Positions 1-5,022 of a DNA stretch of 5,818 nt are shown here, piece by piece. The stretch lies in the NCBI GenBank assembly GCA_910585935.1, contig CAJUHN010000249.1, forward strand, positions 1-5,818. Reading direction: 5' to 3'. Every line of letters starts with the position of its first letter. The first letter of the stretch is position 1. This DNA comes from an uncultured Lachnospiraceae bacterium. GTDB lineage: Bacteria > Bacillota > Clostridia > Lachnospirales > Lachnospiraceae. The position numbers and the translations under genes are program-made. The notes under the pieces are model-generated. The model saw nothing but the letters and a program-made list of their open reading frames with translations, ran no database searches and was not told where the DNA came from.

Positions 1-9
1 GTTTGCTCA

Positions 10-72
10 TTAAGTGCCGACGTCTTCCAAGGGGCTTCTTATGGAATACTTCCTTGCCGTAGCGCCCCTTTG
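10..72 (+). repeat. GC-rich dispersed repeat, left copy
   Basis: This stretch is about 53% GC in a window that is otherwise strongly AT-rich, and no reading frame explains it. It shares ordered blocks with the reverse complement of the window's right end. AAGTGCCGACGTCT (12-25) matches AGTACCGCTACGTCT, TGGAATA (42-48) is exact, and TCCTTGCC (51-58) is exact. AAGGGGC (29-35) can pair with GCCCCTT (64-70), enclosing a small GGAA/TTCC hairpin (43-53), so the element could fold as DNA or RNA. It looks like a small non-coding repeat of the REP or MITE kind. I do not know a family name for it, and its exact edges are uncertain because only two diverged copies are visible. Confidence 0.6.
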
Positions 73-130
73 AATTTGATGTAAACTTGGCTATAACCGT
101 GTACTGAAGACTGAAAATTCAAAAAAGTAC

Positions 131-159
131 TTGACAATTTAATTTATTATAGATATAAT
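131..159 (+). promoter_or_regulatory. Sigma-A promoter of ssrA-tRNA unit
   Basis: A perfect -35 TTGACA (131-136) and a perfect -10 TATAAT (154-159) are separated by exactly 17 bases. An A-rich stretch lies just upstream (121-126) and could act as a weak UP element. Transcription would start near 166, giving a leader of about 45 nt before mature tmRNA. The leader contains the palindrome GTTTGCAAAC (171-180), which may contribute to precursor folding. A full-consensus promoter suits an abundant stable RNA. Confidence 0.93.
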
Positions 160-211
160 AAAAGTGTTTCGTTTGCAAACCGTTCAAACTCAACAGTAAA
201 AATACTGATAA

Positions 212-564
212 GGGGTTGTACTGGTTTCGACGGGGATTATGAAATTATAGAAGCCATCTGCGGGTCGGGACCGCATAGTAAACCGAAAACTTAAATATAA
301 ACGCAGACGAAAATTTAGCGTTCGCTGCTTAATAGCAGCTGTCGAACTTGAGTTTCTCACCGCTTAAGACCTCGGCATCGACTAGGTGAGGCACTTCTTT
401 TCCTAAGCTTTGCGGAAAAGAAAGAAATATGAAGCTACTGAAATGAAAAGCCTGTCTTTGGGCGTTTGATGGAGGGAATGGCATTGCGCATAAAACATGG
501 ACTGTGATGGGAGAAACTGTAATGGATGGGTCTTCGGACAGGGGTTCGATTCCCCTCAGCTCCA
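212..564 (+). ncRNA. ssrA: Transfer-messenger RNA (tmRNA, 10Sa RNA)
   Basis: tmRNA rescues stalled ribosomes with SmpB and adds a degradation tag to the unfinished protein. The 5' end GGGGTTG (212-218) pairs with CAGCTCC (557-563), including the G3-U70 wobble that marks alanine acceptors. A564 is the discriminator. CCA is not encoded (TTT follows), so it must be added after transcription. The T arm is AGGGG-TTCGATT-CCCCT, and the 5' part carries the typical CTGGTTTCGACGGGG block. A pseudoknot-like stem TGCGG/CCGCA (259-263/271-275) precedes the tag frame. The frame starts at GCA (303) and reads ADENLAFAA, then tandem stops TAA TAG (330-335). GCTGCT/AGCAGC (324-329/334-339) forms the hairpin around the stop. 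With the charged alanine the tag is AADENLAFAA. This is a one-piece, unpermuted form about 353 nt long. Confidence 0.97.
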
Positions 565-583
565 TTTACATAAAAAGAAATAT

Positions 584-657
584 CGAGGTGTGGCTCAGTT
601 TGGTAGAGCGCCACGTTCGGGACGTGGAAGCCGCAAGTTCGAATCTTGTCACCTCGA
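584..657 (+). tRNA. tRNA-Pro (anticodon CGG)
   Basis: A full cloverleaf is visible. The acceptor stem is CGAGGTG (584-590) with CACCTCG (650-656), and A657 is the discriminator. The D stem is GCTC/GAGC. The anticodon stem CCACG/CGTGG (611-615/623-627) encloses loop TTCGGGA with anticodon CGG (618-620), which reads proline codon CCG. The T stem GCAAG/CTTGT flanks loop TTCGAAT. CCA is not encoded, as with the adjacent tmRNA. Only 19 bases separate it from tmRNA and no promoter lies between, so both RNAs probably come from one precursor cut by RNase P at 584. Confidence 0.96.
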
Positions 658-666
658 TTTCAAAAG

Positions 667-707
667 CTGGTATCAATAATAATTGATGACCAGTTTTTTA
701 TTTTTTT
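667..707 (+). terminator. Intrinsic terminator after tRNA-Pro
   Basis: CTGGTATCAAT (667-677) pairs with ATTGAT (682-687) and ACCAG (689-693). This gives 11 base pairs with one bulged G (688) and a 4-base loop. A T-rich tract of 14 bases broken by one A (694-707) follows. It lies 9 bases past the tRNA and closes the tmRNA-tRNA unit. Confidence 0.92.
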
Positions 708-1011
708 AATGAATGAGTTAAGTATATCGGCAAAAGTATTTGACTTATCAAAAATTATTTGGTAAAGTGTGATAGTGTTTAGTTATAATATGCCATTTTT
801 ATAAAGAAGAATAAAATTTGTTGCAATAGGATTGAAAAAGTATATTAGAGTTTATTTAGAAGATAGATGAAATAGGGGTTATTCTTTAAGAAAATTGTAA
901 AATAGCAAATAGTATCTTATCAAAATAGTAAAAATAGATATACTTGTGCTTTAAAAATATGGGATTTGGAGTGAAAATGAAGATACATTTAAGAATTTTA
1001 CGAAAAAACTC
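708..1011. other. AT-rich stretch without a convincing gene
   Basis: No protein-coding frame with a good ribosome site and plausible composition was found here on either strand. The DNA is very AT-rich and contains promoter-like hexamers, notably at 740-768, and a TATAAT at 784-789. No terminator-like hairpin is visible before the next promoter at 1012. It is probably a non-coding spacer, or possibly the remains of lost genes. An unstructured small RNA cannot be excluded. Confidence 0.55.
740..768 (+). promoter_or_regulatory. Possible upstream promoter, weak
   Basis: TTGACT (740-745) and TAAAGT (763-768) are 17 bases apart, which fits a sigma-A promoter with five and four matches to consensus. 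It lies about 370 bases before the first gene start, and a closer, better promoter exists at 1012-1040. In DNA this AT-rich, chance matches are common. Confidence 0.3.
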
Positions 1012-1040
1012 TTGCCAAAGCACTAGAAAATGTTTATAGT
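1012..1040 (+). promoter_or_regulatory. Sigma-A promoter of HPr-like gene unit
   Basis: The -35 TTGCCA (1012-1017) and -10 TATAGT (1035-1040) each match consensus at five of six positions and have the ideal 17-base spacer. Transcription would begin near 1047, leaving an untranslated leader of about 88 nt. The leader contains TTCC/GGAA-type complementarity around 1070-1080 but no riboswitch that I recognise. I saw no clear cre operator, although one would be of interest given the HPr-like product. Confidence 0.7.
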
Positions 1041-1134
1041 ATAAATTAAAGTTTTCCTATATAGAGATTTCCAAAGGAAGGAAAAGTGAAAAGAGAACTT
1101 TAGGAATTGGGAAACAAATAAAGAGGAGGATAAC

Positions 1135-1386
1135 ATGGAACAGAAAACAGTTACAGTGGGCAGCCCATCGAAAGAGAAAATAAGTCCAATTGCAAAATTA
1201 GTACAGCTTGCATGTCAGTTTGAAAGTGCAATTTATTTAGAAAATGGAACTCGTAAAGTAAATGCAAAAAGTATTATGGGAATGATGGCACTGACCTTAG
1301 ATAAGGGGATGCAAGTTACTATTTATGCAGATGGTACAGACGAAGATGTTGCTGTAGAAAAAATGGAATCTTATTTAGCAAGCTAA
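1135..1386 (+). CDS. HPr-fold protein lacking His15 (Crh-like)
   Basis: The 83-residue product has the length and pattern of HPr, the small carrier of the sugar phosphotransferase system (PTS). Residues 41-49 (KVNAKSIMG) are the classic regulatory-site motif, with Ser46 at exactly the canonical position. The following MMALTLDKG and ADGTDED segments also fit the family. The active-site loop differs: where HPr has GLHARPA, this protein reads KEKISPIA, so position 15 is Lys rather than His and position 17 is Ser rather than Arg, while Pro18 is kept. It therefore should not relay phosphate from enzyme I to sugar permeases. Bacillus Crh is similar: it has Gln15, keeps Ser46, is phosphorylated by HPr kinase and assists CcpA. 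A like role is inferred here. The start follows a strong SD GAGGAGG (1123-1129). The gene opens a two-gene unit. Confidence 0.88.
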   Translation: MEQKTVTVGSPSKEKISPIAKLVQLACQFESAIYLENGTRKVNAKSIMGMMALTLDKGMQVTIYADGTDEDVAVEKMESYLAS

Positions 1387-1413
1387 TAAGAATAAATCTT
1401 AATTGTTTTTTGT

Positions 1414-1420
1414 AAGGAGG
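1414..1420 (+). promoter_or_regulatory. Ribosome binding site fixing the 1427 start
   Basis: AAGGAGG lies 6 bases before ATG 1427. The frame stays open upstream to a TTG at 1403, but that codon precedes this site and has no SD of its own, so 1427 is preferred. Confidence 0.85.
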
Positions 1421-1426
1421 AAAAAT

Positions 1427-1888
1427 ATGAGAAAAAAGAAAATGAGCACTATGCAACCAGAAGTAGAAGCAAAAGAGGTAATAATAGAAGAAGCTGTTGT
1501 GCAAGAAGCAGAAAATAAAGCACCAGAAGAGATAACAGAAGAACAAGGAGAAAAAAAGGCAGGAGAAGAAAAACCAGTTCCTAAAAGAAAGAAAAGAGCA
1601 GTAAAAGAAAAAACTACCACAGTAGAAGCTCCTAAAAAGAGAGGAAGAAAACCAGCTTTAGATACGGCAGAGAAATCTGTGGCAGGGAAGGAAGAAGAAA
1701 AGATAGTACTGCAGTTTTCTGGAAAAGAGATTTCTACGAATGATATTAAAGAGCAGATTAAAGCTGCTTGGGTAGAGCAAGGACATAGAGCAGCATTTAT
1801 TAAGAAATTAGAAATTTATATAAAACCAGAAGAATGTGCTGCATATTATGTTATTAATGAAAAAAATAGTGGTAAAATTGATTTATAA
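1427..1888 (+). CDS. DUF6465-like Lys/Glu-rich protein with AT-hook-like motif
   Basis: The 153-residue product has two parts. Residues 1-90 are low-complexity, first Glu-rich and then Lys/Arg-rich, and include PKKRGRKPA (about 69-77), which resembles an AT-hook DNA-binding motif. Residues 91-153 look folded: IVLQFSGKEIS, a helix with IKAAWVEQGH, then KKLEIYIKPEECAAYYVINEK and a GKIDL end. That C-terminal pattern agrees with my memory of DUF6465, a common Lachnospiraceae family of unknown function, and this assignment is from memory only. No signal peptide or membrane segment is present, so it should be cytoplasmic and perhaps nucleoid-associated, which is inference. It lies 40 bases after the HPr-like gene without an intervening promoter and is followed by a terminator, so the two are probably co-transcribed. 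Confidence 0.82.
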   Translation: MRKKKMSTMQPEVEAKEVIIEEAVVQEAENKAPEEITEEQGEKKAGEEKPVPKRKKRAVKEKTTTVEAPKKRGRKPALDTAEKSVAGKEEEKIVLQFSGKEISTNDIKEQIKAAWVEQGHRAAFIKKLEIYIKPEECAAYYVINEKNSGKIDL

Positions 1889-1901
1889 GAAGAAAGATAA
1901 A

Positions 1902-1934
1902 ACAGGAGAGATGCTAAATTCTCTCCTGTTTTTT
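1902..1934 (+). terminator. Intrinsic terminator of HPr-like/DUF6465 unit
   Basis: ACAGGAGAGA (1902-1911) pairs perfectly with TCTCTCCTGT (1920-1929) around an 8-base loop and is followed by TTTTT. The A-run upstream pairs with part of the T tract, lengthening the stem. It starts 14 bases after the stop codon at 1886-1888. Confidence 0.93.
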
Positions 1935-2011
1935 AGCAATAAAAAATATGATGTTTATTAAGAAATATAGTATGAATTTATATTATTATGACAAGAGGAA
2001 ACAAAAGAAAA

Positions 2012-2020
2012 GGGAGGGAG
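2012..2020 (+). promoter_or_regulatory. Ribosome binding site fixing the GTG start
   Basis: GGGAGGGAG ends 8 bases before GTG 2029. The open frame extends upstream to ATG 1948, but that ATG has no SD and would add a Tyr/Lys-rich leader that looks untranslated. Confidence 0.75.
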
Positions 2021-2028
2021 AGAAAAAA

Positions 2029-2604
2029 GTGAAAGAAGATTTCATAGTAGATGGGATTCATTTTTCTGATTCACAGGAGGCAAAAAAAGCACAAAAAGAG
2101 TTAGATGGGATTGAATATATTAAAAAGACAAATGATATGAAAAACCCTAAAGTATTATTAGCATTATATAATAAATTTATAGAACATCAGTTATTTCAAA
2201 CGGAGATAGGGAAAAGATTTCTTACAGAGATAAAAGAAGAATTGATAAAAAGCCCTTCCATTAAAAAGGGGGAAATTTCAGGATACCAAGAGGAAATAGA
2301 AAAGAGAACAGAAGACAGAAAGAAGAAAGAAGAAGTAAAAAAGAAAGTTTTTCAGATAGAAAAAGAAAAAAAGGAGAGAGAAAAATATAAATATAAATAT
2401 TATAATTCTTTGATTTTAAATATTATTTTAGTCATCACTATTATTTTATTATTTGTGCTCACAGCTACCAGTGGGAATGTAACAATATTAAATTATGAAA
2501 ACAAATTATTGGATAAATATTCTTCTTGGCAGATGCAATTAGAACAGAAAGAAAAGGAATTAAAAGAAAGAGAAAAGGCATTAATAGAAAAAGAAAAGTA
2601 TTAA
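2029..2604 (+). CDS. Single-pass membrane protein with charged helices, unknown function
   Basis: The product is 191 residues from a GTG start and I do not recognise a named family with certainty. Residues 1-75 look like a small soluble domain: FIVDGIHFSD, a helix with EAKKAQKELDGIEYI, then NPKVLLALYNKFIE and TEIGKRFLTEIKEELI. This pattern is familiar from uncharacterised Lachnospiraceae proteins. Residues 88-122 are extremely Lys/Glu-rich and probably coiled coil. Residues 127-147 form one hydrophobic membrane segment (SLILNIILVITIILLFVLTA). A second helix of EKE/KER repeats closes the protein (167-191). There is no signal peptide. The strongly basic stretch just before the membrane segment suggests the N-terminal domain stays in the cytoplasm. 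It follows a terminator and no clear promoter was found, so its transcription is unresolved. Confidence 0.8.
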   Translation: MKEDFIVDGIHFSDSQEAKKAQKELDGIEYIKKTNDMKNPKVLLALYNKFIEHQLFQTEIGKRFLTEIKEELIKSPSIKKGEISGYQEEIEKRTEDRKKKEEVKKKVFQIEKEKKEREKYKYKYYNSLILNIILVITIILLFVLTATSGNVTILNYENKLLDKYSSWQMQLEQKEKELKEREKALIEKEKY

Positions 2605-2744
2605 GCAATAACAGTAAATTCACAGATAGAACATAATTTTTTGATAGATTTATTTTTGGAAACAGAGAATTAGATATAGTTGATATTTGGGTGATGATCA
2701 CAAAAAAATACAAACAAAAAAAGAAAAAAGGAGATGATTTTAAA
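2605..2744 (+). promoter_or_regulatory. Likely control region of the two-component operon
   Basis: This 140-base gap lies before the response regulator gene. It contains a hyphenated palindrome, GTGAT-G-ATCAC (2691-2701), and two TTGATA hexamers (2641-2646 and 2680-2685). A TATAGT (2675-2680) could be a -10, but no good -35 sits 16-18 bases upstream of it. There is no terminator hairpin after the preceding gene, so read-through from that gene is possible. Confidence 0.4.
2728..2739 (+). promoter_or_regulatory. Extended ribosome binding site of response regulator
   Basis: AAGGAGATGATT matches the extended anti-SD complement AAGGAGGTGATC at 10 of 12 positions, 5 bases before ATG 2745. The ATG lies directly before the start of the receiver domain. 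An in-frame upstream start candidate at 2691 has no comparable site, so 2745 is preferred. Confidence 0.82.
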
Positions 2745-3428
2745 ATGGATAAATTAAAAATATTAGTTGTAGACGATGAAAGCCGTATGAGAAAATTGGT
2801 AAAGGATTTTTTGGTAAAAAGGGATTTTGACGTGCTAGAAGCAGAAAATGGGGAAGAAGCTGTTGAAATTTTTTATCAACAAAAGGAAATCGCATTGATC
2901 ATTTTAGATGTTATGATGCCTAAAATGGACGGCTGGCAGGTCTGCAGAGAAATAAGAAGGGATTCTAAAGTTCCTATTATCATGTTGACAGCAAAAAGTG
3001 ATGAAAGAGATGAATTATTAGGATTTGAATTAGGTGTAGATGAATACATTTCAAAACCGTTTAGCCCTAAGATTTTAGTAGCAAGAGTAGAAGCGATTTT
3101 AAGACGAGCAAATATATTAAATAAAGAAGAAGTGATACAAGCAGGAGGAATTGAGGTGAATAAAGCTGCTCATCAAGTCACGATTGATGGAAATGATGTA
3201 GAATTAAGTTATAAGGAATTTGAACTTTTGACTTATTTTATAGAAAATCAAGGTATCGCTTTATCAAGAGAAAAGATTTTAAACAGTGTTTGGAATTATG
3301 ATTATTTTGGAGATGCGAGAACAATTGATACACATGTAAAAAAGTTGAGGAGTAAGATGGGGGAAAAAGGAGATTATATTAAAACTATTTGGGGCATGGG
3401 ATATAAATTTGAAGTGGATAAAAAATAG
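2745..3428 (+). CDS. OmpR/PhoB-family response regulator
   Basis: The 227-residue protein is a cytoplasmic DNA-binding regulator switched on by phosphorylation from a sensor kinase, presumably the next gene. The receiver domain (about 3-118) has every key residue: acidic pocket Asp10-Asp11-Glu12, phospho-acceptor Asp55 in LIILDVMMPKMDGW, switch Thr82 in MLTAKSDERDE, and Lys104-Pro105 in YISKPFSP. The C-terminal winged-helix domain (about 130-225) shows the family's YKEFELLTYFIENQG, the recognition region DARTIDTHVKKLRSKMG and the wing IKTIWGMGYKFE. Its length is normal for the family. Such proteins bind tandem direct repeats as dimers and often activate their own operon. Target genes cannot be told from sequence. 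The gene is followed after 46 bases by the kinase gene on the same strand. Confidence 0.97.
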   Translation: MDKLKILVVDDESRMRKLVKDFLVKRDFDVLEAENGEEAVEIFYQQKEIALIILDVMMPKMDGWQVCREIRRDSKVPIIMLTAKSDERDELLGFELGVDEYISKPFSPKILVARVEAILRRANILNKEEVIQAGGIEVNKAAHQVTIDGNDVELSYKEFELLTYFIENQGIALSREKILNSVWNYDYFGDARTIDTHVKKLRSKMGEKGDYIKTIWGMGYKFEVDKK

Positions 3429-3466
3429 ATTTTAGATATAGAAAGTAAAAGAATAGGGAGAGAAGC

Positions 3467-3478
3467 ATGAAAAAATGA
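3467..3478 (+). other. Three-codon mini-ORF overlapping kinase start
   Basis: ATG AAA AAA TGA encodes Met-Lys-Lys-stop. Its TGA (3476-3478) overlaps the kinase ATG (3475-3477) as ATGA. GGGAG (3456-3460) is spaced 6 bases from this ATG but 14 bases from the kinase ATG, so ribosomes may load here and restart on the kinase. The A-run (3470-3475) is six bases long, and one extra A would put this ATG in frame with the kinase. Whether it is translated is not known. Confidence 0.5.
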
Positions 3479-4971
3479 AACATTCTATCAGAGCGAAATT
3501 AACGGCAATCATTTTATCATTGACAGTAGGAACTATTATTCTTTGTTGGTTTATCAATAATACTTTTTTGGAAGATTTTTATCTGCTCAGTAAACAGCAA
3601 ATTTTAGAAAATGCATATTATCAAATAGAAAGTTTATTAGTTTCTGAAACTTTAAAACAAGAAGAGGTGAGCTTGAAGTTGGAGAAGATGGGCGCAAATT
3701 CCAATATCACCTATATTGTTATGAAAGAAAAAAGTGGTATTTTAATTGCTGCATATGATAATGTAAAAGATTCTAGAATTTTAGAAAATCTTTTATTGCC
3801 TTATTTATTAGGAGTGAGTAACACAGATATTCTGAAAAGTGATGAAAGGTATAGTATAGCGAAAAGTGTGGATAGCCGTTATAATGCCGCTTATTTAGAA
3901 CTTTTTGGAATTATGGAAAATAGTCATTATGTTTTGCTTAGAACTCCTCTAGAGAGTATTCGAGAGAGTGTAGAGATTTCCAATAAATTTTTAGCATATG
4001 TAGGTATTTTCGTGGTGCTGCTTGCTATTATTTTGATGATATTTATTACAAGAAGATTCACACGACCTATTTTGGAGTTGGCAGAAATCGCACAGAAAAT
4101 GAAGGACTTAAATTTTAATATAAAATATACAAGACATGATAAAGATGAGATAGGAATACTAGGAAATAGTATGAATGAGTTATCGGAAAAATTGGAAATT
4201 ACAATTTCTGAATTAAAATCTGTGAATAATGAATTGCAAAAAGATATTGAACAAAAGACACAGATTGATGAAATGAGAAAAGAGTTTTTATCAAATGTAT
4301 CTCATGAATTGAAAACACCGATTGCATTAATTCAAGGGTATGCAGAAGGATTACAAGAGGAAATTAATGAAGATGCACAGAGCAGACAATTTTATTGTGA
4401 AGTTATTATGGATGAAGCTAATAAAATGAATAAAATGGTGAAGAAGTTATTGACTTTAAATCAAATTGAATTTGGACAAAATCAGACTATGATGGAACAT
4501 TTTGATCTGACAGCTTTGATACAAGGAGTTTTACAGTCTGTTGATATTTTGGCAAAACAAAATCAAATACAAATTTTCTTCACACAAAAAGAACCTGTTT
4601 ATATCTGGGCAGATGAATATCAGATGGAAGAGGTGGTGACAAATTATATTAGTAATGCGATTCATTATGCAGCTTTTGAAAAAAGAATAGAAGTGAATAT
4701 AGAGAAGAAAGAAAATACTGTTCGAGTGAGCGTATTCAATACAGGAACACCGATTCCAGAAGAGGATATTGATAAAGTGTGGATTAAGTTTTATAAGGTA
4801 GATAAAGCTAGAACTAGAGAATATGGAGGAAGTGGAATAGGGCTTTCTATTGTAAAAGCGATTATGGACAGCCATCACAGAGAATGTGGTGTGTTCAACA
4901 GAGAAAATGGAGTAGAATTTTGGTTTGAAGTAGATTGTCAAAATGAGGTTGTTCAAATAGAAAAAAAGTGA
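3475..4971 (+). CDS. Membrane sensor histidine kinase
   Basis: The 498-residue kinase should sense an extracellular or membrane signal and phosphorylate the upstream response regulator. Order of parts: membrane helix 1 (about 9-28), an extracytoplasmic sensor domain of roughly 140 residues (30-170), membrane helix 2 (about 173-192), a HAMP linker (193-245), a coiled segment, the dimerisation domain with phospho-acceptor His277 in SNVSHELKTPIALIQGYAEG, and a C-terminal ATPase domain. The ATPase domain has the N box around Asn394, the G1-like NTGTP (422-426), FYKVDKAR (439-446) and the G2 box GGSGIGLSIVKA (451-462). The G1 Asp is replaced by Asn, which I believe also occurs in other Gram-positive kinases. 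The sensor domain has no motif I can name. Its start lacks an ideally spaced SD and overlaps a mini-ORF. The class is PhoR/VanS-like, with no specific stimulus assignable. Confidence 0.96.
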   Translation: MKHSIRAKLTAIILSLTVGTIILCWFINNTFLEDFYLLSKQQILENAYYQIESLLVSETLKQEEVSLKLEKMGANSNITYIVMKEKSGILIAAYDNVKDSRILENLLLPYLLGVSNTDILKSDERYSIAKSVDSRYNAAYLELFGIMENSHYVLLRTPLESIRESVEISNKFLAYVGIFVVLLAIILMIFITRRFTRPILELAEIAQKMKDLNFNIKYTRHDKDEIGILGNSMNELSEKLEITISELKSVNNELQKDIEQKTQIDEMRKEFLSNVSHELKTPIALIQGYAEGLQEEINEDAQSRQFYCEVIMDEANKMNKMVKKLLTLNQIEFGQNQTMMEHFDLTALIQGVLQSVDILAKQNQIQIFFTQKEPVYIWADEYQMEEVVTNYISNAIHYAAFEKRIEVNIEKKENTVRVSVFNTGTPIPEEDIDKVWIKFYKVDKARTREYGGSGIGLSIVKAIMDSHHRECGVFNRENGVEFWFEVDCQNEVVQIEKK

Positions 4972-5007
4972 TAAAATAATACTGAACTAGATGATAAAAT
5001 AAAACCC

Positions 5008-5014
5008 GAGGGGG
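5008..5014 (+). promoter_or_regulatory. Ribosome binding site for TTG start
   Basis: GAGGGGG lies 8 bases before TTG 5023. The TTG is directly followed by a lipoprotein signal peptide beginning RKKIS, so a near-perfect signal sequence would be lost if a later ATG were used. This supports the non-ATG start. Confidence 0.8.
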
Positions 5015-5022
5015 AAGACAAA

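Noticed and set aside
329..565. 78-codon open frame on the minus strand
   Set aside because: It lies antisense to tmRNA, has no ribosome site, and is a by-product of the RNA gene.
497..686. Two overlapping 60-codon open frames
   Set aside because: They run through the 3' half of tmRNA and the whole tRNA-Pro, whose structures fully explain the bases.
977..1039. 20-codon ORF with GGAG 5 bases upstream (MKIHLRILRKNSCQ...)
   Set aside because: It overlaps the -35 and most of the -10 of the 1012-1040 promoter, is very short and has no recognisable pattern. An SD-like GGAG in AT-rich DNA is easily chance.
1047..1134. Riboswitch or attenuator in the HPr-like gene leader
   Set aside because: Only short TTCC/GGAA complementarity is visible. 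There is no conserved aptamer motif and no T-tract terminator.
1319..1620. Minus-strand frames rich in Phe, Ser and Leu
   Set aside because: These mirror the Lys/Glu-rich codons of the DUF6465-like gene and lack ribosome sites.
1948..2028. Longer N terminus for the membrane protein, starting at ATG 1948
   Set aside because: There is no SD before it, whereas GTG 2029 has a strong one. The extra residues look like translated leader.
4531..4956. 141-codon minus-strand frame
   Set aside because: It is antisense to the well-supported kinase ATPase domain, with no start signal and biased composition.
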